Assembly: GCA_945872245.1 (NCBI GenBank)
Contig: CAMBZB010000004.1
Location: 40,821-104,820 of the forward strand
Direction: 5' to 3'
Length of the DNA: 64,000 nucleotides
Source of the DNA: Flavobacterium psychrophilum
GTDB taxonomy: Bacteria > Bacteroidota > Bacteroidia > Flavobacteriales > Flavobacteriaceae
In this document: in pieces, positions 15,948-24,156 of the stretch
Numbering within the stretch: the first letter of the stretch is position 1
Layout: every line of letters begins with the position of its first letter
Translations under genes and position numbers: made by a program
Notes under the pieces: generated by a model
Told to the model about the DNA's origin: nothing
The model's input: only the letters and a program-made list of their open reading frames with translations
Database searches by the model: none

Positions 15948-16475
15948 CTAATCAAGCTTGCCGTCAAAATAGGACATCCATTTTCCTTGTACTTTCATCA
16001 CTTGTTCAATGACGTCTCGGGCGGCACCTTTACCCCCATTCCTATGGGAAATATAACGGGAAATGGCTTTGATTTCGGGCGTGGAATCTTGGGGGCAAGA
16101 AGGCAATCCCACTAATTGCATCACGTGATAATCAGGGATATCATCGCCCATATACAATACCTGTTCTGGTTTAATATCGTAAAGTTCGATGTATTCCTTA
16201 AAAGTGGCTACTTTGTCGGGCGTTCCCAAATAAATGTCCGTAATACCCAGATTTCTCAATCGCACCCGAACCCCTTCATTGCTTCCTCCTGAAATAATGC
16301 ATACGTTATACCCGCATTCTACGGCGGCCTTCATCGCATAACCATCCCGAATATTCATGACCCGCAGAATCTCCCCTTCATTGGTCACAAAAACGGAACT
16401 GTCGGTGAGAACTCCATCAACATCAAAAATAAGAGTGGTGATGTCGTTCATTATTTGTTTATAGCTTTTTGCCAT
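15948..16475 (-). CDS. kdsC: KdsC-family HAD phosphatase (KDO 8-phosphate phosphatase)
   Basis: The 175-residue protein is a capless HAD-IIIA enzyme with the FDVDGVLTD nucleophile motif (Asp18, Asp20), the ISGGSNEGV threonine/serine-like motif and LYMGDDIPD metal site. The length, the KAAVECGYNV segment and the VIEQVMKVQGKW tail match KDO-8-P phosphatases, which act as tetramers in the third step of KDO synthesis for lipopolysaccharide. Start MAKSYK at 16475 overlaps the DUF2520 gene end by 17 bases, and the N-terminal residues resemble relatives, so I prefer it to the internal Met9. It is cytosolic. Confidence 0.9.
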   Translation of the reverse strand: MAKSYKQIMNDITTLIFDVDGVLTDSSVFVTNEGEILRVMNIRDGYAMKAAVECGYNVCIISGGSNEGVRVRLRNLGITDIYLGTPDKVATFKEYIELYDIKPEQVLYMGDDIPDYHVMQLVGLPSCPQDSTPEIKAISRYISHRNGGKGAARDVIEQVMKVQGKWMSYFDGKLD

Positions 16476-17220
16476 TATTTTGTATGGATTGGGTTATTAT
16501 TTTATATATATTTTTCCGGTTTTCGTCTGATAAAAATTTCAAATGACGCTCAATGGTTTGACTATCATTGCGGCTAGCAGGACCTGTTTGCGCCTCTTTT
16601 GGAGAAAGTGTTGTTCCCTTGTTTGCCGTTTCCAAAATTAGGGGTTTTAAAACTTCAAAAGGAATATTATTTTCAAGGCAAATTTCATTGCCAATTTGGT
16701 AAAGCTGATTCACAAAATTATTGACAAAAACTGCAGAAACGTGCAAGGCTTGTCTTTGTAACTCACTAATTTTAAAAACTTTATTGGAAATTGAGTAAGC
16801 CACTTTTTCTAATAGGTCAAAATCTACCTCATTTTCACTTTCCAAACAAATGGGAATTTCACTGAAGTCAACAGCCACATTTTTCGAAAAAGTTTGTACG
16901 GGGTAAAAAACCCCTCTACTATTCTTATTGTCCAATAGATCAATGGAAATACTTCCCGAAGTATGGACAACAAGGCGATTTTCGAAAGGCAATTGAGAAG
17001 AAACCGCCGCAATGGCATCGTCAGAAACCGCTAAAATATACAGATCGGCTTCCGCTAAATCTGCATAGTTATCGGTGATTTTACGGAAATCCAAAAGCGG
17101 TATTATTGATTCTTTTTGTCTGGAAAACACTTGTACCAAATCGACATTTTTGCTTTTGGAAAAAGCATGTATCAAATGTTGGGCGACATTTCCAGAACCA
17201 ATAATAATTACTTTAATCAT
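16459..17220 (-). CDS. Rossmann-like DUF2520 oxidoreductase-like protein
   Basis: The 253-residue protein starts with a dinucleotide-binding strand-turn-helix (VIIIGSGNVAQHL). It has the ProC-like VVHTSGSISIDLL and GVFYPVQTFSK segments and then the helical DUF2520 domain (AVFVNNFVNQLYQIGNEICLEN to TGPASRNDSQTIERHL). The fold suggests an NAD(P)-dependent dehydrogenase related to pyrroline-carboxylate or ketopantoate reductases, but the reaction is unknown. It overlaps kdsC by 17 bases, so the two are translationally coupled; the link to KDO metabolism is only by position. Confidence 0.88.
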   Translation of the reverse strand: MIKVIIIGSGNVAQHLIHAFSKSKNVDLVQVFSRQKESIIPLLDFRKITDNYADLAEADLYILAVSDDAIAAVSSQLPFENRLVVHTSGSISIDLLDNKNSRGVFYPVQTFSKNVAVDFSEIPICLESENEVDFDLLEKVAYSISNKVFKISELQRQALHVSAVFVNNFVNQLYQIGNEICLENNIPFEVLKPLILETANKGTTLSPKEAQTGPASRNDSQTIERHLKFLSDENRKNIYKIITQSIQNNGKKL

Positions 17221-17368
17221 CAGACAAAATTAGCGAAAAAAAATAAAAACCAATACACGATGTCAACAATTGAAATTCAAAAAGAAATTGCAATACACTT
17301 GCCCTTCAGGACACTTAATTTTGGATTAAATTAACAATTGTACAAATAAGCAAGTCAACAATTTTAAG

Positions 17369-17376
17369 TACTTTTG
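17369..17376 (+). promoter_or_regulatory. -7 promoter element of ccsBA
   Basis: TACTTTTG matches TAnnTTTG, 31 bases before the ccsBA ATG. Confidence 0.5.
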
Positions 17377-17407
17377 TCCCACTTTTATAAAACGTAATTT
17401 CTTACAG

Positions 17408-20400
17408 ATGAATTCAAAATTAGTTTCCTTTTTATTCTCCACACGTTTAATGGCGATGCTTTTCGTAACTTTTGCTATTGCAATGGGAGCTGGAACTTTT
17501 ATCGAAAGTAAATACAATACAGATACCGCGAGAATTTTAGTTTATAACTCTTGGTGGTTTGAAGGAATCATGTTACTTTTTATGATCAATTTTATTGGAA
17601 ATATAAAACGCTATCAATTGCTAAGAAAAGAAAAATGGGCTACACTTATGCTGCATTTATCTTTTGTTTTCATCATTACTGGAGCTTTCATCACACGATA
17701 CATCAGTTATGAAGGCATGATGCCCATTCGCGAAGGCGCTGCCGAAAATAAATTTTATTCAGACAAGATGTACCTCACCATTTTTGTCGATGGGGAATAT
17801 AAAGGCGAAATGAAACGCCGGGTTTTCGAAAAACCATTACTGCTTTCACCAGTTACCAATAATGATTTTTCAATTTCCAACAACTTTGCCGACACCCAAT
17901 TTAAAGTGAAGTATGATAATTTTATCATGGGAGCAAAACAAATTATTAAGCCCGATGCAAAAGGGGTTTTATACCTAAAATTAGTGGAAGCCGGAGACAG
18001 TGGTCGGGAAGAACATTTCCTGAAAGAGGGAGAAGTTCAAAACATTCACAATGTCCTTTTTGCCCTAAATAAATTTACGCAAGGTGCTATAAACATTACA
18101 ATAAACGAAAACACTTCCACGATTCAAACCCCATTTGAAGGGAATTTTATGCGCATGGCGGATAAAATGCAAGGAAAAGTTGCCAAAGACGCTACACAAC
18201 CCTTAATGATGCGTTCATTATATAGCATTGGGGAAAAACGCTTTGTTTTTCCGGATCCCGCTGAAAAAGGGATGATAGGCTATGAATCAAAAAATGATTT
18301 TAAAGCGAAGGGCGGAGATAATGCTTTAACTGTAAAAGTATTGGCTGATGGACAAGAGAAATCAGTAACGGTATTGGGTACTAAAGGTAAAGTTGGCGAA
18401 TCTAAATCGGTTAAAATTGGGGAATTAGAATACACTTTTTTCTATGGAAGCAAAGCACACACTTTATCTTTTAGCATCAAACTCAATGATTTTATTGCCC
18501 AAAAATATCCTGGAACGGAGAAAAGTTATTCTTCATTTGAAAGCCAAGTCACCGTTCAGGACTCCATCACACCTTTTGATGCTAGAATATATATGAATCA
18601 TGTTTTGGATTATAAAGGGTTCCGATTTTTTCAGTCTTCTTTCGATCCGGACGAAAAAGGAACTGTCTTATCCGTAAACCATGATTTTTGGGGAACTTTG
18701 ATTACGTATATCGGTTATTTTATGTTATTTTTTGCCATGATGTCGATCCTGTTTACCAAGCATTCCCGATTTGCTGATTTAAAACGAAAATTGGAAGTGG
18801 TGAAAGATAAAAAATCGAAATTAGCACCAATGTTAGTTTTGCTGTTCGGTTTTACGGCATTCGCCCAAAATCATTCCGCACATGCCCCAAGCCTAAAAGA
18901 ATTGGACTCCCTAATCAATAAACGCAAAGTAACCGAAGTTCATGCATCTAAATTCGGAAGATTAATTGTTCAGGACGCCGGTGGAAGAATGAAACCCATA
19001 AATACCTTCTCGTCTGAATTGTTGCGAAAAGTAAGCCACAAAGACTCGTATTACGGAATGAATTCGGATCAGGTATTTTTATCGATGATAGCCGATGGAA
19101 ATCTTTGGATACAAGTTCCTATGATTTATATTAAGGCCGGAAACGACAGTATTCGGAAAATTATTGGCCTCGATAAGGACGCAAAATACGCCTCCTTTAT
19201 ATCCTTTTTTGATACCACTGGAAATTATAAATTAGGACCGTATTTAGGTGATGCCTACAAAAATGCAAATCCCAACCAATTCGAAAAAGATTTTATCGAA
19301 ACGGACAAAAAAGTGAATTTGATGGATAATGCTTTAAGCGGAAGTATTTTGAAGATTTTCCCAATACCAAATGACCAAAACAACAAATGGATTTCTTACA
19401 CCGAATTAGAGCACGCTGGTTTAAAAGGAATGGCAGCCACGTATACCAAAAGTATTCTACCCTTGTATTTTGGAGCATTAGACCGAGCTAAATCCACTCT
19501 TAACTACAAACAAGCTGATGAATTATTGGAGAGCATCAACGGATTCCAGAAAAAATTTGGCAACAAAGTAAGGCCAAGTGAAGAAAAAATAAATCTCGAA
19601 ATCCTGTATAATAAATATGATATTCTACCCAAACTGTTTTATTATTACTTGTTGGGTGGTATTTTCATGTTGGTGTTTGCATTATTAAACATCTTTTTTG
19701 ATAAAAAAATATGGAGAATAACAGTTAATGTCTTTCATGTATTAATTGGCTTCTTTTTTGGCTTGCATACTTTGGCTTTAATCGCCCGCTGGTGTATTTC
19801 CGGTCACGCGCCTTGGAGTAATGCCTATGAGGCTATCGTATATGTAGCTTGGGCAACTATGTTTTTTGGATTAGCCTTTGACCGAAAATCAAAACTTACC
19901 GTGGCTTCGGCTGCCTTTGTGACCTCTATGATTTTTATGGCGGCTAATGCCAATTGGATAGATCCAGAAATAGCCAATCTCCAGCCTGTATTAAATTCCT
20001 ATTGGTTGATGATACACGTGGCGGTAATCGTGGCAAGTTATGGCCCATTTGCCTTGGGAATGATTTTAGGAACCGTTTCATTACTGTTGATTTTATTTAC
20101 CAACGAGAAAAACAAAGCCAAAATGAATTTAAACATCAAAGAAATCACTTATATCAACGAAATGTCATTAACCATTGGATTAATCATGTTAACCATTGGT
20201 AATTTCCTTGGCGGACAATGGGCAAATGAAAGTTGGGGGCGCTACTGGGGTTGGGATCCAAAAGAAACCTGGGCATTAATCAGTATTATGGTGTATGCAT
20301 TTGTAATTCACTCTCGATTCGTACCCTCACTTAGAGGAAAATGGTTCTTTAATTTGATGAGTATTTTTGCCTTTATATCTATTCTGTTCACTTATTACGG

Positions 20401-20551
20401 TGTCAACTTTCACTTAGTGGGTCTGCATTCCTATGCTAGTGGGGAGGCTCACTCCTTAGCTTGGATTTGGTATTCATTAGGAACAATTTCCTTGTTTGGA
20501 GCAATCACCTACCCAAAATACAAGAAGTATTATAAAAAGTTACCTAATTAA
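17408..20551 (+). CDS. ccsBA: fused cytochrome c biogenesis protein CcsBA (ResB-CcsA)
   Basis: The 1047-residue protein joins the two system II cytochrome c synthetase subunits. The N-terminal ResB/CcsB part has three helices in the first 100 residues, a large periplasmic domain and a fourth helix (GYFMLFFAMMSILF) near 430-455, after VLDYKGFRFFQSSFDPD. A soluble region of about 270 residues follows. The C-terminal CcsA part (from about 735) carries the haem-handling tryptophan-rich WWD motif (WANESWGRYWGWDPKETWALI region). It exports haem and ligates it to periplasmic apocytochromes. The glutathione peroxidase gene follows after 17 bases. Fused CcsBA is normal in Bacteroidota. Confidence 0.94.
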   Translation: MNSKLVSFLFSTRLMAMLFVTFAIAMGAGTFIESKYNTDTARILVYNSWWFEGIMLLFMINFIGNIKRYQLLRKEKWATLMLHLSFVFIITGAFITRYISYEGMMPIREGAAENKFYSDKMYLTIFVDGEYKGEMKRRVFEKPLLLSPVTNNDFSISNNFADTQFKVKYDNFIMGAKQIIKPDAKGVLYLKLVEAGDSGREEHFLKEGEVQNIHNVLFALNKFTQGAINITINENTSTIQTPFEGNFMRMADKMQGKVAKDATQPLMMRSLYSIGEKRFVFPDPAEKGMIGYESKNDFKAKGGDNALTVKVLADGQEKSVTVLGTKGKVGESKSVKIGELEYTFFYGSKAHTLSFSIKLNDFIAQKYPGTEKSYSSFESQVTVQDSITPFDARIYMNHVLDYKGFRFFQSSFDPDEKGTVLSVNHDFWGTLITYIGYFMLFFAMMSILFTKHSRFADLKRKLEVVKDKKSKLAPMLVLLFGFTAFAQNHSAHAPSLKELDSLINKRKVTEVHASKFGRLIVQDAGGRMKPINTFSSELLRKVSHKDSYYGMNSDQVFLSMIADGNLWIQVPMIYIKAGNDSIRKIIGLDKDAKYASFISFFDTTGNYKLGPYLGDAYKNANPNQFEKDFIETDKKVNLMDNALSGSILKIFPIPNDQNNKWISYTELEHAGLKGMAATYTKSILPLYFGALDRAKSTLNYKQADELLESINGFQKKFGNKVRPSEEKINLEILYNKYDILPKLFYYYLLGGIFMLVFALLNIFFDKKIWRITVNVFHVLIGFFFGLHTLALIARWCISGHAPWSNAYEAIVYVAWATMFFGLAFDRKSKLTVASAAFVTSMIFMAANANWIDPEIANLQPVLNSYWLMIHVAVIVASYGPFALGMILGTVSLLLILFTNEKNKAKMNLNIKEITYINEMSLTIGLIMLTIGNFLGGQWANESWGRYWGWDPKETWALISIMVYAFVIHSRFVPSLRGKWFFNLMSIFAFISILFTYYGVNFHLVGLHSYASGEAHSLAWIWYSLGTISLFGAITYPKYKKYYKKLPN

Positions 20552-20568
20552 TTCTAATAAAAAACCGT

Positions 20569-21141
20569 ATGAAAAACCTATTTATTTATGCCTTTGGAAT
20601 ATTACTTTTTTGGAATTGTCAAGGCCAAAACAAACCAAGTAAAACAGATGTAACGATGCAAAAGCAAACCATTTACCAATTTAAAGTAGAAGATTTATCA
20701 GGAAAAACATTTGATTTTGCTTCTTTGAAAGGAAAGAAAATAATGATTATAAACACCGCTTCAAAATGCGGGAACACACCACAATACAAAGACTTACAAG
20801 AATTATATGAAAAATACAAAAATAAAAACTTTGTGATTGTAGGCTTTCCGGCCAATAATTTTCTTTGGCAAGAACCTGGAACCAATGCCGAAATTGCGGC
20901 TTTTTGTAAAAAAAATTATGGCGTTACTTTTCCAATGATGGCAAAAATATCCGTTAAGGGGAAAGATATGCACGAAGTATATCAATACCTAACCCAAAAA
21001 TCAAAAAATGGAATAGAAGATTCAGAAGTAAAATGGAATTTCCAGAAATATCTTTTGAACGAAAAAGGCGAATTGGAAAAAGTAATTGCTCCAAGAACAT
21101 TGCCAACAGATCCTGAGATTATTGATTGGCTGACAAAATAG
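20569..21141 (+). CDS. glutathione peroxidase-family thiol peroxidase, exported
   Basis: The 190-residue protein has the GPx fold and catalytic site NTASKCGNTPQY with peroxidatic Cys67, the FPANNFLWQEPGTN segment and the late WNFQKYLL tryptophan/asparagine motif. As in most bacterial members, the catalytic residue is cysteine, not selenocysteine, and reduction is probably by thioredoxin. A hydrophobic N terminus ending FWNC-QGQ suggests export, perhaps as a lipoprotein with Cys17, although the lipobox is poor. It removes peroxides in the periplasm, fitting its place just after the cytochrome maturation gene. Confidence 0.9.
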   Translation: MKNLFIYAFGILLFWNCQGQNKPSKTDVTMQKQTIYQFKVEDLSGKTFDFASLKGKKIMIINTASKCGNTPQYKDLQELYEKYKNKNFVIVGFPANNFLWQEPGTNAEIAAFCKKNYGVTFPMMAKISVKGKDMHEVYQYLTQKSKNGIEDSEVKWNFQKYLLNEKGELEKVIAPRTLPTDPEIIDWLTK

Positions 21142-21198
21142 TAGTAATCGACATTTTTGTCTAAAACTATTCGGGGCATTATCAGAAAAAAAAGCTGA

Positions 21199-22014
21199 TT
21201 AATGCCCTTTATAATTATCTACCGCTTTTCTTACGCTACCATATTTTGCGAGCAAATCGGATGCTACTGAATACGAAACAGGGATTTCTCCCATAATCAT
21301 TTTTACGCCACGATCCACGAGCTTACTGTTGCTCAATTGCATATCTACCATTTTGTTTCCTTTCACTTTCCCAAGCTGAATCATGGTGGCTGTTGAAATC
21401 ATATTGAGTACTAATTTCTGTGCCGTTCCTGCTTTCATTCGGGAACTTCCCGTTACAAATTCAGGCCCCACAACCACATCTATTGGAATTTTAGCGGTTT
21501 GTGACATTGGACTGGCAGCATTACAAGAGATACTTCCAGTAATAATATTATTTTCATTGCAAGCTTTCAACCCTCCAATAACATAAGGTGTTGTTCCCGA
21601 AGCGGCAATCCCAACGACAACATCATTTTCGTTGATATTGTGATCTTGCAAATCAATCCAAGCTTGGTTGGCATCGTCTTCGGCATTTTCTACCGCTTTG
21701 CGAATGGCCTTGTCTCCACCAGCAATGATTCCGTTGACTAAATCAAAAGGAACGCCAAAGGTTGGAGGACACTCGGATGCATCAACAACTCCCAAACGCC
21801 CTGAAGTTCCTGCACCAATGTAGAATAATCTACCTCCCAATTTCATTTTAGCAACGATTTGGGTTACTAAAATCTCGATTTGTGGCAGAGCCTTTTCTAC
21901 GGCAAAAGGGACGGTTTTGTCTTCTTTATTGATATTTGAAAGCAATTGAGATACAGTCATTTTTTCTAAATGTTCGTATTTCGAGGATTGTTCGGTGGTT
22001 TTAGTGAAAGTCAT
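21199..22014 (-). CDS. murQ: N-acetylmuramic acid 6-phosphate etherase MurQ
   Basis: The protein has 271 residues when started at ATG 22014 (MTFTKTTEQ). The upstream in-frame codons to 22059 overlap the preceding toxin gene and are not family-like. MurQ cleaves the lactyl ether of MurNAc-6-P to GlcNAc-6-P and D-lactate in cell-wall recycling. Visible signatures are the SIS-domain phosphate loop (IGAGTSGRLG), VVDASECPPTFG, VVGIAASGTTPY and TGSSRMKAGTAQKLVLNM. It is cytosolic. It begins ten bases after the DUF5615 toxin gene, so it may be read from the toxin-antitoxin promoter. Confidence 0.93.
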   Translation of the reverse strand: MTFTKTTEQSSKYEHLEKMTVSQLLSNINKEDKTVPFAVEKALPQIEILVTQIVAKMKLGGRLFYIGAGTSGRLGVVDASECPPTFGVPFDLVNGIIAGGDKAIRKAVENAEDDANQAWIDLQDHNINENDVVVGIAASGTTPYVIGGLKACNENNIITGSISCNAASPMSQTAKIPIDVVVGPEFVTGSSRMKAGTAQKLVLNMISTATMIQLGKVKGNKMVDMQLSNSKLVDRGVKMIMGEIPVSYSVASDLLAKYGSVRKAVDNYKGH

Positions 22015-22024
22015 TTTTAATTTT

Positions 22025-22369
22025 TTAACGAATGCATTCGACATGATTTTCTTTTGCAATAATAAGTCTTGAATTTTCTATTTCAGATTGAATTTTAACC
22101 CAATTGTCATTAAAATATTGGTGTAATTGTTTCAAAGAACAATTACCTAATTGAAAATAAATTATTTTTGGAGTGTTTTTCGAAACCAAGAAGCGGTTAT
22201 AAAAATCGGTGTCTTTTGTTAGTATAACCATCTCGTTTTTCAACGCATAATCCCATATTTCAGTATCTGTCATTTGCAAATTAATGTCAGAAACAAAAAC
22301 ATAACGATTGTCATTAAAAAAGTTGAAATGTTTTGGTAAATTAACATCGACTAAAAATGAACAATTCAT
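22025..22369 (-). CDS. DUF5615 PIN-like protein, putative toxin
   Basis: The 114-residue protein has the PIN-like DUF5615 pattern: an early acidic strand (FLVDVNLPKHF), a mid-protein acidic site (MTDTEIWDYAL) and the LTKDTDFYNRF motif, which together would form the metal-binding nuclease site. PIN-like proteins cleave RNA. It is two bases downstream of a DUF433 gene, the pairing known for predicted type II toxin-antitoxin modules. No catalytic residue is obviously missing, so it is likely active, although experimental data on this family are scarce. Confidence 0.85.
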   Translation of the reverse strand: MNCSFLVDVNLPKHFNFFNDNRYVFVSDINLQMTDTEIWDYALKNEMVILTKDTDFYNRFLVSKNTPKIIYFQLGNCSLKQLHQYFNDNWVKIQSEIENSRLIIAKENHVECIR

Positions 22370-22371
22370 TA

Positions 22372-22614
22372 CTAACCAGCTAATTGAATGTCATTTTTAT
22401 ACGAGGACAGATTTTTCAAGGCAAATGCTATACAAGCCTGAATGTCTTCTTTTTCAAGAAATGGATAGGCATCTATAATAGCTTCCATTGAATCTCCGGC
22501 TGATAAATACTGTAAAATGCTTTCCACAGTAATTCTCATTCCTCTGACCGTGGGTTTGCCATTGCAAAGGTCTGGTTTTATGGTAATTCTTTCTAAAAGA
22601 GTCGCTTCCATCAT
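22372..22614 (-). CDS. DUF433 domain protein, putative antitoxin
   Basis: The 80-residue protein carries the short helix-turn-helix-like DUF433 domain: ITIKPDLCNGKPTVRGMRITVESIL, then LSAGDSMEAIIDAYPFLEKEDIQACIAFAL. DUF433 proteins are encoded next to DUF5615 PIN-like proteins and are presumed DNA-binding antitoxins. Two adjacent ATG codons are possible starts. A -7 box lies 13 bases upstream, giving a very short leader. Confidence 0.85.
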   Translation of the reverse strand: MMEATLLERITIKPDLCNGKPTVRGMRITVESILQYLSAGDSMEAIIDAYPFLEKEDIQACIAFALKNLSSYKNDIQLAG

Positions 22615-22627
22615 ATTGTTGTTTTTA

Positions 22628-22635
22628 CAAATTTA
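22628..22635 (-). promoter_or_regulatory. -7 promoter element of the DUF433/DUF5615 operon
   Basis: The minus strand reads TAAATTTG, 13 bases before the first ATG of the antitoxin gene. Confidence 0.45.
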
Positions 22636-22656
22636 GCAAAATAAATCAATAAAAGT

Positions 22657-23325
22657 CTAAATAAAATACGCCAACACAATTCCAAAAATTATCATCGAAA
22701 CTTTGGCTATATTGAATTTGTGTCCTTCGCTACTTTCAAAAATTATGGTGGATGAAATATGGAATAGTATACCAATAACGATGGCGGTAATTTCAGTATA
22801 ATAGGCATTTAATTGAGGCAAATAGTCTGATACAATTGTTCCTAGTGGAGTCATAATGGCGAAAGTAACCATAAAAGTAAAAATAGCTTTTTTGTTGAGT
22901 CCTGAATGGACAAAAAAAGTAGTCAGAATGATGGCAATAGGCAAGTGATGAATAGCGATTCCCAATGCTAAGCTGTGATGATGACTAACGGGAAATCCTT
23001 CTAAAAAAGCATGAATACAAAGACTGATAAAAAGCAGCCATGGGATGTGGAACATTTTTTCGTGACCGTGAACATGTCCGTGTTCAGCACCTTTGGAGAA
23101 AAACTCCAATATGATTTGGAATAAAATTCCAGCCATTATAAAAAGCCCGATGTAATGATTGTCACTTTTGTATACGTCGGGTAACAAGTGCATAACAGTT
23201 AACGACAGTAAAAAGGAACCACTGAAAGCCAATAATAATTTAAGATTGGTTTTGTTTTTCGGTTTCAAAAATAAGGCAATACTATAACCTAGCAGGACAG
23301 AAAATAAAGGTAAAAGGTAATTCAT
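22657..23325 (-). CDS. ZIP family divalent metal transporter
   Basis: The 222-residue integral membrane protein has eight hydrophobic helices and a histidine-rich cytosolic loop (AEHGHVHGHEK). The metal-binding helix pair reads HAFLEGFPVSHHH and LGIAIHHLPIAIIL, the ZIP core in which His, Glu and Pro line the transport path. It probably imports zinc or iron. Its ATG shares one base with the stop codon of the upstream methyltransferase gene (TAATG), so the two are translationally coupled. Confidence 0.92.
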   Translation of the reverse strand: MNYLLPLFSVLLGYSIALFLKPKNKTNLKLLLAFSGSFLLSLTVMHLLPDVYKSDNHYIGLFIMAGILFQIILEFFSKGAEHGHVHGHEKMFHIPWLLFISLCIHAFLEGFPVSHHHSLALGIAIHHLPIAIILTTFFVHSGLNKKAIFTFMVTFAIMTPLGTIVSDYLPQLNAYYTEITAIVIGILFHISSTIIFESSEGHKFNIAKVSMIIFGIVLAYFI

Positions 23326-24089
23326 TACTTGAATATCATGATTAATCGTTCGCTTTCGGTTTTGTGGAATTTTTTCAATTTATAATCACCGAAAATATCC
23401 AACAAGAAAATCCCTGCTTCTTCCATTAATTCTTCAAAATCCTTGAGCGTTAATGCTTTTACTTTTTCGGTAAAATGAAATTTATCGCCTTGGTCTACAA
23501 AGTCAATTTCCTTATAAATATGGCCTTCACTCACATAGCGTTTGATGTGAAAATCAATATTTTCAACAGTTTTGACTTCTTCCGGAACTAAATTCGCAAT
23601 GACCTGGTTGACGTTCATAAAATCAATAACGGCAAATCCATATTCCGTCAGGCTTTCTTTCATCGCTTTCAAAGTGGTCAGGTTGTCTTCGTCATTTTCG
23701 AAATAACCAAAACTAGTAAACAAATTAAATATAGCGTCAAATTTATCTTCGAAAGTATCACGCATGTCATGAACCTGAAAATGGAGCGTTTCATTCTGGT
23801 TTTTATTGGCCTCCATAATACTATTTTCAGACAAATCAGCACCCACAACTTCATAACCCAACTGGTTCAAATAAATGGCATGACGTCCTTTGCCACAAGC
23901 CAAATCTAACACTTTTGCTTTCTCAGGAAGATTGAGATAGTGCGTCAAATTGTCCATAAAAATCTGGGCTTCCCGATAATTTCTTTCTTTATAAAGAATG
24001 TGATAATAAGGGGTGTCAAACCAAGAGGCAAACCAATTATGGGTTTTGGGATTTGGGATTTGGGATTTAGGATTGGTCAAATCTGACAT
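23325..24089 (-). CDS. class I SAM-dependent methyltransferase
   Basis: The 254-residue protein has motif I VLDLACGKGRH, motif II VVGADLS and the FDAIFNLFTSFGYFE motif. This is a small-molecule-type methyltransferase; the substrate is not predictable. The first 16 residues (rich in N, P, K, S, Q) are encoded by a degenerate heptanucleotide repeat (24041-24076). The conserved fold begins only at HNWFASWFDTPYY. No other methionine is available before residue 45, so the repeat-encoded start at 24089 is accepted. It is coupled to the ZIP gene. Confidence 0.88.
   Translation of the reverse strand: MSDLTNPKSQIPNPKTHNWFASWFDTPYYHILYKERNYREAQIFMDNLTHYLNLPEKAKVLDLACGKGRHAIYLNQLGYEVVGADLSENSIMEANKNQNETLHFQVHDMRDTFEDKFDAIFNLFTSFGYFENDEDNLTTLKAMKESLTEYGFAVIDFMNVNQVIANLVPEEVKTVENIDFHIKRYVSEGHIYKEIDFVDQGDKFHFTEKVKALTLKDFEELMEEAGIFLLDIFGDYKLKKFHKTESERLIMIFK
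24041..24076. repeat. heptanucleotide-periodic repeat at the 5' end of the methyltransferase gene
   Basis: About five degenerate copies of GGGATTT run from 24041 to 24076 and encode residues about 5-16 of the minus-strand methyltransferase. Confidence 0.7.
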
Positions 24090-24116
24090 TTATTAATTTG
24101 AATTTCAATTAAAGTG

Positions 24117-24135
24117 CAAATTTAGACTATTTTTG
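24117..24135. promoter_or_regulatory. back-to-back -7 elements of divergent methyltransferase genes
   Basis: The minus strand carries TAAATTTG at 24124-24117 and the plus strand TATTTTTG at 24128-24135, only three bases apart. The plus-strand box contains the TTG at 24133 that could otherwise be mistaken for a start codon. Confidence 0.5.
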
Positions 24136-24156
24136 CACCGAATACGTGATTTTACA

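Noticed and set aside
24133..24156. Upstream TTG start for the THUMP methyltransferase
   Set aside because: The TTG is the end of an exact -7 promoter box; the ATG at 24157 gives the family-like N terminus.
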